Assembly: GCA_020047775.1 (NCBI GenBank)
Contig: JAIFNK010000189.1
Location: 1-19,659, forward strand
From: Akkermansia sp.
GTDB lineage: Bacteria > Verrucomicrobiota > Verrucomicrobiia > Verrucomicrobiales > Akkermansiaceae
Direction of reading: 5' to 3'
DNA length: 19,659 nt
Below the pieces are notes generated by a model that was not told where the DNA came from, did no database searches, and worked only from the letters and a program-made list of their open reading frames with translations. Both the position numbers and the translations under genes were made by a program. Below are positions 13,218 through 19,659 of this stretch, one piece after another (the stretch's first letter is position 1; every line of letters begins with the position of its first letter).

Positions 13218-15860
13218 TCACTCCCTTCGCGCCAGCGCCTGCCCGGTCGGAGAATTCTTGTTCTTCCGGATCAAGCCTGGCGGACCTTCTGTTACAACGA
13301 GTCCACCATGGATTCCTCCACCGGGCCCGAGCTCGATCACCCAGTCGGACGCGGCGATCACGTCCAGATGATGCTCCACCACCAGCACGCTGTGACCGGC
13401 GTCCCGCAGTCTTAAAAATGCGGCGAGCAGCTTCTCAACATCGCCGAAATGCAGCCCGGTCGTCGGCTCGTCGAAAAGATACAACGTGTGCGGTGCCTCG
13501 GGTTTTGCCAATTCCACCGCGAGCTTCAGCCGCTGCGCCTCACCGCCGGAAAGTGTGTTCGCCGGTTGCCCGAGTTGCAAGTAACCGAGTCCGAGGTCCT
13601 CCAGTGTTTCCAAAATCCGGTGAATTTTCGGAATCGGTCGGAAAAACGCCCGCGCCTCGCTCACGGAAAGCGCCAGCACCTCGGCGATGGATTTCCCCTT
13701 GTAAGTCACCTCCAGCGTCTCGCGATTGAACCGCCGACCATTGCATGCCGGACACGGCACCCAGGCGTCAGGCAGGAAATGCATCTCGATTTTCAGCCGC
13801 CCGTTCCCTTGGCACCGCTCGCAGCGCCCGCCTGCCGCGTTGAAACTGAACCGCCCTGGGCCGTAGCCGCGTTGTTTTGATAAATTCAGCTTCGTGAAAA
13901 GATCCCGCACCAGGTCGAAGGCCCCGGTGAACGTCGCCGGATTCGACCGCGGGCTGCGGCCGATCGGCGACTGGTCCGCCACCACGAATTTCCCGATCCG
14001 CTCCAGTCCCTCGATCCCGTCATGTTTCCCCGGAGCCTCGCCCGAGCCGTTGAAATGCCGGGCCAGAATCCGCCGCAAAATGTCATCCGCCAGCGTCGAT
14101 TTCCCGCTGCCGCTCGGCCCGCACAAGCAAACCAGCCGCCCCAATGGAATCGCCACATCCAGATTCCTCAAATTATGCTCCCGCGCCCCACGGATCACCA
14201 ACTCCCCGCTCTTCTCCTTCTTGAATCTGGATTCTTGCCTCTGGTTTCTATTCCGCAACCACTCCCCTGTCGGCGAATCAATTTCCCCCGGCACCCCCGC
14301 AGCCAGCAACTCGCCACCCGCCGCGCCCGCCCCCGGCCCGATGTCGATCAACCAATCCGCCGCCCGGATGATTTCCTCGTCATGCTCCACCACCACCACC
14401 GTATTGCCCAAATCCCGCAACCGCACCAGCGCCCCGATCAACCGCGCCGTGTCCGCCGCGTGCAGCCCGATGCTCGGCTCATCCAGCACGTAAATCACCC
14501 CGGAAAGCCCCGCGCCCAGCTGCGTCGCCAGCCGGATCCGTTGCGCCTCGCCGCCGGAAAGCGTCCCGCTCGTCCGTTGCAGCGTCAGGTAATCCAACCC
14601 CACCTCCACCAGGAACGCCAACCGCGTCCGCACATCATTTGCAAGCCGCCTGCAAACCTCCGCCTTCCCCGCCTCAAACTCAATCCCTTCCATCCACCGC
14701 ATCGCATCCGCCACTCCCAACTCACAAAAATCCTGAATCCCCAACCACTCGCCCCCATCTTCCTCCGCGTCCCTCTCTGCGACCTCCGCGCTCTCCGCGT
14801 TTCGCTTCCTCCCTCCCTCAATTTTCACCGCCAGCCACTCCGGCTTCAACCGCTTCCCCCCGCAAACCCCGCAAGCCCGGTGCGCCATGAACTTCGCCAG
14901 CTTCCGCCGTGTGATCTCCGACTTCGCCTCGCGATACCGCTTCAGGGTCTTCTCCGCATCCTCGCCCTCCCCTAGCAGCGCCGGATCGCAGAACATCTCC
15001 GTCCCCAGCCCTTCGCACGCCTCACACGCCCCGAGATACGAGTTGAAGGAAAAATGCTTCGGCGAAAGCTCCTCCACCACGAACCCCGTCCGCGGATTCC
15101 GATAACTCGTCTGAAACGCCAGATCCCGCCAGACATCCGCGCCCGGCTCCTGCACCGCCGCCCGCGCCTCCGCCCCGCACAGCCGCAGCGCCGTTTCCAC
15201 CGAATCCGCCAGCCGCGATTCCACCCCTGGCCGGATCACGAACCGGTCCACCACGATCTCCACCGCCGCCGGAAACTCCGGCCATTTCGCCGCCGCCTCC
15301 TCGATTTCGAAAACCTCCCCGTCCACCCGCACCCGGATGTAACCCTGCCGCTGCAAATCCCCTAACAACCGCGCCGGTTCCCCCAGCTCCTCCGCCGGCA
15401 GCGGTGCCAGCAAAACCACCTTCGTCCCCTCCGCCATCGCCGCCAGCACGTTCACGATGTCCGCCGCGCTCATCCGCTCCAACCGCTCGCCCGTCTCCGG
15501 ATCATGCGGAATCCCCGCCGCCGCCCACAGCACCCGCAGATAGTCGTAAATCTCCGTCGCCGTCGCCACCGTCGAGCGCGGGTTCAATCCCCCGCCCCGC
15601 TGCTCGATCGCGATCGCCGGGCTCAGCCCCTCGATGGAATCCACGTCCGGCTTCTCCAGCTGATCGAGAAACTGCCGCGCATACACCGACAGCGATTCCA
15701 CATACCGCCGCTGCCCCTCGGCATACAGCGTGTGGAATGCCAGCGACGATTTTCCCGATCCGCTCGGCCCCGTGATCACCACGAGTTTCCCCCGCGGGAT
15801 GTCCACGTCGATGTTCTTCAAATTATGCTGCCGTGCCCCACGGATTCGGATCGCGTCCAC
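13218..15860 (-). CDS. uvrA: UvrABC excision repair ATPase subunit A
   Basis: UvrA is the dimeric ATPase that finds bulky DNA lesions and loads UvrB in nucleotide excision repair. I chose GTG at 15860 ([17 protein letters not shown]), matching where UvrA proteins normally begin and giving 880 residues; the frame extends to an ATG at 15965, but the 35 extra residues are Cys-rich and atypical. Landmarks: Walker A1 GPSGSGKS at 31-38; [16 protein letters not shown]; first signature [16 protein letters not shown] with Walker [12 protein letters not shown]; second Walker A GPSGSGKS near 580; zinc module CERCQGNG...CPACNGRR; second signature [16 protein letters not shown] with [12 protein letters not shown]. 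In the first zinc module only CEAC remains; the first Cys pair is replaced by [12 protein letters not shown]. Residues about 354-367 are a repeat-derived x-A-E insert. Otherwise intact; divergent from the sulfatase at 16154. Confidence 0.96.
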   Translation of the reverse strand: MDAIRIRGARQHNLKNIDVDIPRGKLVVITGPSGSGKSSLAFHTLYAEGQRRYVESLSVYARQFLDQLEKPDVDSIEGLSPAIAIEQRGGGLNPRSTVATATEIYDYLRVLWAAAGIPHDPETGERLERMSAADIVNVLAAMAEGTKVVLLAPLPAEELGEPARLLGDLQRQGYIRVRVDGEVFEIEEAAAKWPEFPAAVEIVVDRFVIRPGVESRLADSVETALRLCGAEARAAVQEPGADVWRDLAFQTSYRNPRTGFVVEELSPKHFSFNSYLGACEACEGLGTEMFCDPALLGEGEDAEKTLKRYREAKSEITRRKLAKFMAHRACGVCGGKRLKPEWLAVKIEGGRKRNAESAEVAERDAEEDGGEWLGIQDFCELGVADAMRWMEGIEFEAGKAEVCRRLANDVRTRLAFLVEVGLDYLTLQRTSGTLSGGEAQRIRLATQLGAGLSGVIYVLDEPSIGLHAADTARLIGALVRLRDLGNTVVVVEHDEEIIRAADWLIDIGPGAGAAGGELLAAGVPGEIDSPTGEWLRNRNQRQESRFKKEKSGELVIRGAREHNLRNLDVAIPLGRLVCLCGPSGSGKSTLADDILRRILARHFNGSGEAPGKHDGIEGLERIGKFVVADQSPIGRSPRSNPATFTGAFDLVRDLFTKLNLSKQRGYGPGRFSFNAAGGRCERCQGNGRLKIEMHFLPDAWVPCPACNGRRFNRETLEVTYKGKSIAEVLALSVSEARAFFRPIPKIHRILETLEDLGLGYLQLGQPANTLSGGEAQRLKLAVELAKPEAPHTLYLFDEPTTGLHFGDVEKLLAAFLRLRDAGHSVLVVEHHLDVIAASDWVIELGPGGGIHGGLVVTEGPPGLIRKNKNSPTGQALARRE
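14760..14801 (-). repeat. 9-bp-period GCGGAG-type repeat inserted in frame in uvrA
   Basis: On the minus strand the units acgcggaga, gcgcggagg, tcgcagaga and gacgcggag follow each other at 9-base (once 12-base) spacing. They encode [14 protein letters not shown] in UvrA, at a place where other UvrA proteins have a short loop after the conserved CGGxRLxPE segment. The units resemble short GCGGAGG/GCAGAGG repeats that recur between genes in many environmental bacterial genomes. Confidence 0.65.
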
Positions 15861-16153
15861 GCACCCACAACAATCCGCCGGGGAAAAACTTCCAAGCCTC
15901 AACTCATCCGGCCCGCCGGAGCGGCAAATCGCCCGGCCAACTCGAAAATGACAACATTTCCGCAAACCCTGGGTTTAGATTTTCGCCATGCGCGACAATA
16001 CCTGATGAAAGCCCGTGCCAGATCCCACACCAGACCCCCATCCAGCCTTCACCCGTTTGTTCGTGGCGCACCAGGCGGCATTCCGCTTCTACCTGTGACG
16101 ACCACAGGCGGTTTCCTGTCACCAGCCATCTCGCATCTCCATCGACCGAAGCC
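15861..16153. promoter_or_regulatory. Divergent intergenic region, uvrA (minus) and sulfatase (plus)
   Basis: The 293 bases between the two starts must carry both promoters if the chosen starts are right. An A/T-richer patch lies at about 15950-16010. No clear -35/-10 pair, LexA-like box or Shine-Dalgarno sequence could be picked out by eye, so the call rests on gene arrangement. Confidence 0.35.
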
Positions 16154-17584
16154 ATGATCTTGCGCCTCCTCATCGGGTCCCTGATCCTCGGATTCACCGC
16201 CCACGCTGCGGAAACCAGCGTCCCGCAACACCCTAACATCATCCTGCTGCTTTCGGATGACCAGGACTGGAACGGGCTCTCCATTCCCATGCATCCGGAC
16301 ATGCCGGGCTCGCGCAGCGACTACTACGAAACACCGCGCCTCGCGAAGTTTGCCGCCGAAAGCATGCGCTTCAGCAATGGCTATGCGCCCGCCCCCGTTT
16401 GCTCGCCCACCCGCATCAGCCTGCAGACCGGCATGACCCCGGCCCGCCTCGGCTGGACCAAGGCCGCACCGCCGGAAGCTAACCACAAGCTGACAGAAGG
16501 TGATTCGCGCAAGGCCATCCGCGACGAGGAAACCACCTTCGCCGAGCTCCTCCAGCGCGCCGGATACGCCACCGCCCATTTCGGAAAATGGCATCTATCC
16601 GGCGGCGGACCGGAGCGCCACGGCTTCGATGTCAGCGACGGCGACACTGGAAACCGCGATGCCGATCCGCACACCGACCCTAACCCCGTGGACATCTTCG
16701 GCATGACCGACCGCGCCAAGGACTTCATCGCGAATAACACCAAAGCCGGCAAACCCTTCTACCTCCAGATGTCCTATCACGCGCTCCATGTGCCGGAGAA
16801 TGCCATGAAATCCAGCCTCGCCCACTTCCAGGCGAAGCCCGCCGGTCAACTGCACCGCGATCCCGCCCGCGCCGCCATCACCCTCGATCTTGACACCGGC
16901 GTAGGCCGGCTGCTCGATGCCATCACGGCACTCGGATTGGAAAAATCCACCTATGTCATCTACATGGCGGACAACGGCGGCGGGGGTGGAGGCAAAGGCG
17001 GTAATCACAGGACGAGCTCTCTGCGCGGTGGCAAAGGCGACTTGGGCGAAGGCGGCATCCGCGTGCCCTTCATCGTCCGCGGTCCCGGCATCAATCCTAA
17101 CTCCTGGTGCCACCAACCGGTCGTCGGCTATGACTGGTTTCCCACCTTCTGCCGCTGGGCCGGAGTGAAGGAACCCCTGCCGGGAAAATCCGATGGCGGC
17201 GATCTGACACCGCTGTTGCTAGGCGCGGACCAACCCGTCAAACGCCGCGACGCTGGCCTGCTTTTCCATTTCCCCCTCTATCAGGGCGACACCCCGCAGT
17301 CCGCCCTCCGCGATGGCGACCTCAAGCTGGTTCTCCACTACGAGGACAACACCCGGCAGCTCTTCGATCTATCCAAAGATCCGTACGAACAGAATGATCT
17401 GTCAAAAACCCGCAACGAGGACGCCGACCGCCTCGAAGCCCGACTCCGCGCCCGGCTCACCGAAGCCGCCGCCAAGATGCCGAAAGCCAATCCCGCGTTC
17501 GATCCGGCCAAAGCAACGGCCCCTCGTAAAGCGGGCAAAGGTGGCAAAGGTCGTAAGAAAAACATCGGAACCCCCGAACCATGA
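16154..17584 (+). CDS. Secreted type I (formylglycine) sulfatase
   Basis: 476 residues from ATG 16154, chosen because it directly precedes a signal peptide (MILRLLIGSLILGFTAHA); the frame is open further upstream but gives no leader. Sulfatase landmarks: metal-binding Asp35-Asp36 in LLLSDDQDW; the formylglycine motif C83-S-P-T-R87; TAHFGKWHLSGGGPERHGFD with active-site Lys and His; MADNGGGGGGKGG and SSLRGGKGDLGEGGIRVPFIV in the C-terminal half. Cys83 must be oxidised to formylglycine by a maturase, which is not in this window. It hydrolyses sulfate esters, probably on polysaccharides in the periplasm or outside; the exact substrate cannot be read from sequence. The tail is Lys/Gly-rich (RKAGKGGKGRKK). 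Its stop overlaps the next ATG by four bases (ATGA), suggesting a co-translated cluster. It looks intact, unlike the sulfatases at 11051 and 17581. Confidence 0.93.
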   Translation: MILRLLIGSLILGFTAHAAETSVPQHPNIILLLSDDQDWNGLSIPMHPDMPGSRSDYYETPRLAKFAAESMRFSNGYAPAPVCSPTRISLQTGMTPARLGWTKAAPPEANHKLTEGDSRKAIRDEETTFAELLQRAGYATAHFGKWHLSGGGPERHGFDVSDGDTGNRDADPHTDPNPVDIFGMTDRAKDFIANNTKAGKPFYLQMSYHALHVPENAMKSSLAHFQAKPAGQLHRDPARAAITLDLDTGVGRLLDAITALGLEKSTYVIYMADNGGGGGGKGGNHRTSSLRGGKGDLGEGGIRVPFIVRGPGINPNSWCHQPVVGYDWFPTFCRWAGVKEPLPGKSDGGDLTPLLLGADQPVKRRDAGLLFHFPLYQGDTPQSALRDGDLKLVLHYEDNTRQLFDLSKDPYEQNDLSKTRNEDADRLEARLRARLTEAAAKMPKANPAFDPAKATAPRKAGKGGKGRKKNIGTPEP

Positions 17585-17736
17585 AGACCCTGATCTTTTG
17601 CTTCGTCACCGCCCTCGCCCACGCCGCGGCGGCAACGAAACCCAACTTCATCCTCATCCTCGCCGATGACCCATCCGCCGCCCCGCAACGCGGCCGCGAC
17701 GAGCGTGGCAAATCCTCAACAAAATCCAACTCATGA
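17581..17736 (+). pseudogene. Sulfatase stub: signal peptide plus first strand only
   Basis: 51 residues: a signal peptide (MKTLIFCFVTALAHAAAA) followed by TKPNFILILADD, the first beta strand and metal-binding Asp pair that open nearly every exported sulfatase. After ADD the normal L-G-Y-G-D-x-G is missing; instead PSAAPQRGRDERGKSSTKSNS leads to the stop, which may be the remains of the same gene's C-terminus. About 400 residues or more are therefore gone. The stub overlaps both neighbours by ATGA, so the deletion left the spacing at both ends untouched. It could be expressed as a small exported peptide, but I see no reason to give it a function. Confidence 0.75.
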
Positions 17737-19076
17737 AAATCCTCACTCCTGTTGCCATCACGCTGTTCGGCTGTTTTCAGCTGCACGCTCACGACCTGTC
17801 AGATCCGGACGGCCAGCATCCGCATGCCCACGACAAGCCGGCGCAGCCAACACCGGTTAGTGCTCCAGCGCCGAAATCCGCACCGCCGCAGGCCGCGCCA
17901 TTCGCGATGTTCGCCCCGGCCGTGAAAACGCGCTGGGATGAGAAATTCCTCTTCATCGAAAGCAACGGCCTGCCCGCGCACAACATGATGGTGGGCATCA
18001 CCGCGTGGCAGCAACAGGTGCCACTGCCACAGAACTACACCGGCGCGAATGCCTGGCAGCTGCCACTCGTCCCCGTGCCGGCGCGCGAACCCGCCACCAT
18101 CCGCGACCGCTTCCTGCGCGGAGCCATCGCCATCGCCGCAAACGGCATCCCGATCTTCAACCCGCAGAACAACCGCGGTGAAATCTCCCTCGACATCGGC
18201 GAGCTCGACCAATGGGGCGGCCACTGCGGACGGGCCGACGACTACCACTACCACGCCGCACCACTGCATCTGGGCAAAGTGCTCGGTCCGAAACTACCCA
18301 TCGCCTATGCGCTCGATGGCTACCCGGTTTACGGTCTAACCGAGCCCGACGGCAGCCAGCCGAAGGGCCTCGACACCCTCAACGGGCACACCACGCCGGC
18401 GCTTGGCTATCACTACCACGCATCGGAAAAATATCCCTTCGTGATCGGCGGCTTCCATGGCCAAGTCACCGAACGCGAGGGCCAGGTCGATCCGCAGCCG
18501 CGGGCGACACCGGTGAGGGAATCGCTGCAAGCATTGAAAGGCGCCAGGATCACCGGTTTCGAAAAACAGGGGACTGCCGGCTACAATCTCACCTACACCG
18601 TTGGTGGCGAAACCGGAGCCGTCGCCTACTCCATTCTCCCCAACGAAAACTATCAGTTTGATTTCACACAGGGGAAGAAGAGCAAGACCACGGAAACTTA
18701 TACCCCGGGCGGGAAGCGCCCGCCACGAGACGGCGCAAACACCCGGCCCAAGGTTCGCGAGGAACCCGCGGCCGGCGATCAGCCACGCAGCAGCAACGGC
18801 ACCTTCCTGCTCACCAGTCCCGTCGTGGAAGACAAGGCTGAACTGCCAAAGAAATTCACGGGCGATGGCGCCGGCATCTCTCCGCCGCTGGCATGGAAGG
18901 GTGCTCCCGCAGGGACACGTGGCTACGCCTTGATCATGGACCACATGGATCCCAAGGGTGAGATGAAGTGGAGATGGGAAGACCGCCAATTGGATCAACC
19001 CCGCCACCTGCCCGTGAAACCCTGCCATGCCCATTACCGTCGAAATTCCGCATTGCGGGCCAGCCGAACGGTATGA
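17733..19076 (+). CDS. Exported YHYH-domain protein with truncated PEBP-like C-terminus
   Basis: 447 residues. A signal peptide (MKILTPVAITLFGCFQLHA) is followed by a His-rich stretch (HDLSDPDGQHPHAHD) and a Pro/Ala linker. Residues about 60-250 carry the YHYH domain: GRADDYHYHAAPLHL, YALDGYPVYGL and LGYHYHASEKYPFVIGGFHG. The clustered His suggest metal binding, but the family's role is not established. From about residue 350 a second domain of the PEBP (YbhB/YbcL, phosphatidylethanolamine-binding-like) type begins: FLLTSPVVEDKAELPKKFTG, then ISPPLAWKGAPAGTRGYALI and MDHMDPKGEMKW. It breaks off there; the expected W-x-L-Y-x-I-P-x-x-x-x-x-L-P and the rest are absent, and the frame ends in Arg/His-rich residues (CHAHYRRNSALRASRTV). 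I infer a deletion or frameshift near 18975. The start overlaps the preceding stop, and the SOUL gene follows after 10 bases. Confidence 0.82.
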   Translation: MKILTPVAITLFGCFQLHAHDLSDPDGQHPHAHDKPAQPTPVSAPAPKSAPPQAAPFAMFAPAVKTRWDEKFLFIESNGLPAHNMMVGITAWQQQVPLPQNYTGANAWQLPLVPVPAREPATIRDRFLRGAIAIAANGIPIFNPQNNRGEISLDIGELDQWGGHCGRADDYHYHAAPLHLGKVLGPKLPIAYALDGYPVYGLTEPDGSQPKGLDTLNGHTTPALGYHYHASEKYPFVIGGFHGQVTEREGQVDPQPRATPVRESLQALKGARITGFEKQGTAGYNLTYTVGGETGAVAYSILPNENYQFDFTQGKKSKTTETYTPGGKRPPRDGANTRPKVREEPAAGDQPRSSNGTFLLTSPVVEDKAELPKKFTGDGAGISPPLAWKGAPAGTRGYALIMDHMDPKGEMKWRWEDRQLDQPRHLPVKPCHAHYRRNSALRASRTV

Positions 19077-19086
19077 AATTCATGTC

Positions 19087-19659
19087 ATGAAAAAACTGGC
19101 CTTTGTTTCGTCACTTTATGCGGCTGCGGTTCTCCATGCGTCTGCCCAGCACCCGGCAAACCCGTCCGTAAAGCCCGTCGCCCCGGCAGCCACCGGGCCG
19201 GTCTATCTCAGCGAATCCGCCCTGCCGAAGGGCTGGCCCGCTCCCGGTCCGTTCTATCAAGTGACGCGGAAGGAATACCCCGCCTACCGCGCGGCGTTCA
19301 CCGCCAGCTCCAGCCCGAACGGCGGCTTCTGGACGCTTTTCAAACACATCAGGCGCAATGGCATTCCCATGACCTCGCCGGTGGAAATGACCCTGAAGGA
19401 CGAGTCGGGCAGCGGAATGAATATGCAGCAAATGGGCTTCCTCTATCAATCCCCGGAAGTCGGCAAAACCGGTGCGGATGGCGAAACCGTCAGCGTCCGC
19501 GATGTGCCGGCGGTGAGCGTGCTCGGCTACACCTGGCAGGGACCGCGCGGCGAGGCGGAAGTCGCCACGGCCCGCGCGGCGATCGACGCGGTGCTGGCGG
19601 AGAAAAAACTCACCGCGACGGGCTACCGGTTGTTCGGGTATAACAGCCCGTCGGTGCCG
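19087..19659 (+). CDS. Exported SOUL heme-binding-family protein, 3' end outside window
   Basis: 191 codons from ATG 19087 are open to the last base. A signal peptide (MKKLAFVSSLYAAAVLHASA) is followed by a Pro/Ala-rich linker and a SOUL-type domain: YQVTRKEYPAYRAAFTA, FWTLFKHIRRNGIPMTSPVE (the strongly conserved N-x-I-x-M-T-x-P-V segment), FLYQSPE, VRDVPAVSVLGYTW, and TGYRLFGYNSPSVP near the domain's usual end. SOUL proteins are linked to heme or hydrophobic ligand binding; the bacterial role is unclear. It sits 10 bases after the YHYH gene and probably shares its transcript. No Shine-Dalgarno sequence is visible. Confidence 0.88.
   Translation, partial: MKKLAFVSSLYAAAVLHASAQHPANPSVKPVAPAATGPVYLSESALPKGWPAPGPFYQVTRKEYPAYRAAFTASSSPNGGFWTLFKHIRRNGIPMTSPVEMTLKDESGSGMNMQQMGFLYQSPEVGKTGADGETVSVRDVPAVSVLGYTWQGPRGEAEVATARAAIDAVLAEKKLTATGYRLFGYNSPSVP

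Noticed and set aside
14022..14975. 317-codon plus-strand frame over uvrA
   Set aside because: Pro/Arg/His-rich shadow of uvrA, which has full family motifs on the minus strand.

Overview
The window is G+C-rich bacterial DNA, most likely from a verrucomicrobium (Verrucomicrobiaceae-like). This rests on several secreted sulfatases, LamG-type modules, a Roco LRR-GTPase, a C-terminal signature of the type DGITNLMEYALGLNP, a beta-sandwich tail on a sulfatase that I associate with this phylum, and protein ends of the FFRLRV / FWRVGY type. None of the assigned starts has a clear Shine-Dalgarno sequence. The taxonomic call comes from recognised protein features; no search was run.

Layout. 1-1692: 3' part of a Roco protein (LRRs, Roc GTPase, COR), followed by a probable truncated small gene (1765-1929). 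2058-4382: intact Tat-exported PhoD-like phosphatase with a strong hairpin after it. 4431-5054: no recognisable gene, one perfect inverted repeat. 5055-6925: a membrane NarL-family sensor histidine kinase split by a single-base frameshift. 6927-10213: a response regulator whose DNA-binding half is gone and which runs in frame into a LamG + GH85 endo-beta-N-acetylglucosaminidase; that enzyme itself has an internal deletion plus frameshift just after its catalytic Asn-x-Glu. 10213-12923: a secreted beta-sandwich protein joined out of frame to a sulfatase that has lost its formylglycine-motif end and has a second, one-base frameshift. On the minus strand, 13060-13130 is a tRNA-Met(CAU) and 13218-15860 is uvrA, with a repeat-derived insert of x-A-E triplets. 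16154-17584: intact secreted sulfatase. 17581-17736: a 51-residue sulfatase stub. 17733-19076: a YHYH-domain protein running into a truncated PEBP-like domain. 19087-end: a SOUL-family protein cut by the window edge.

As ancestral genes, the kinase/regulator pair next to a GH85 enzyme and sulfatases looks like a regulated locus for breaking down sulfated or N-linked glycans outside the cytoplasm; the second sulfatase group (16154 onward) is a tightly overlapping cluster of exported proteins. The most notable feature is damage. At least five places show a recognisable domain ending abruptly and joining unrelated or far-downstream sequence, and two more show one-base indels, while phoD-like, uvrA and the 16154 sulfatase are intact. 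This is either real gene decay by many deletions or a collapsed/chimeric assembly; read mapping would decide. I did not find a convincing new defence or mobile system.
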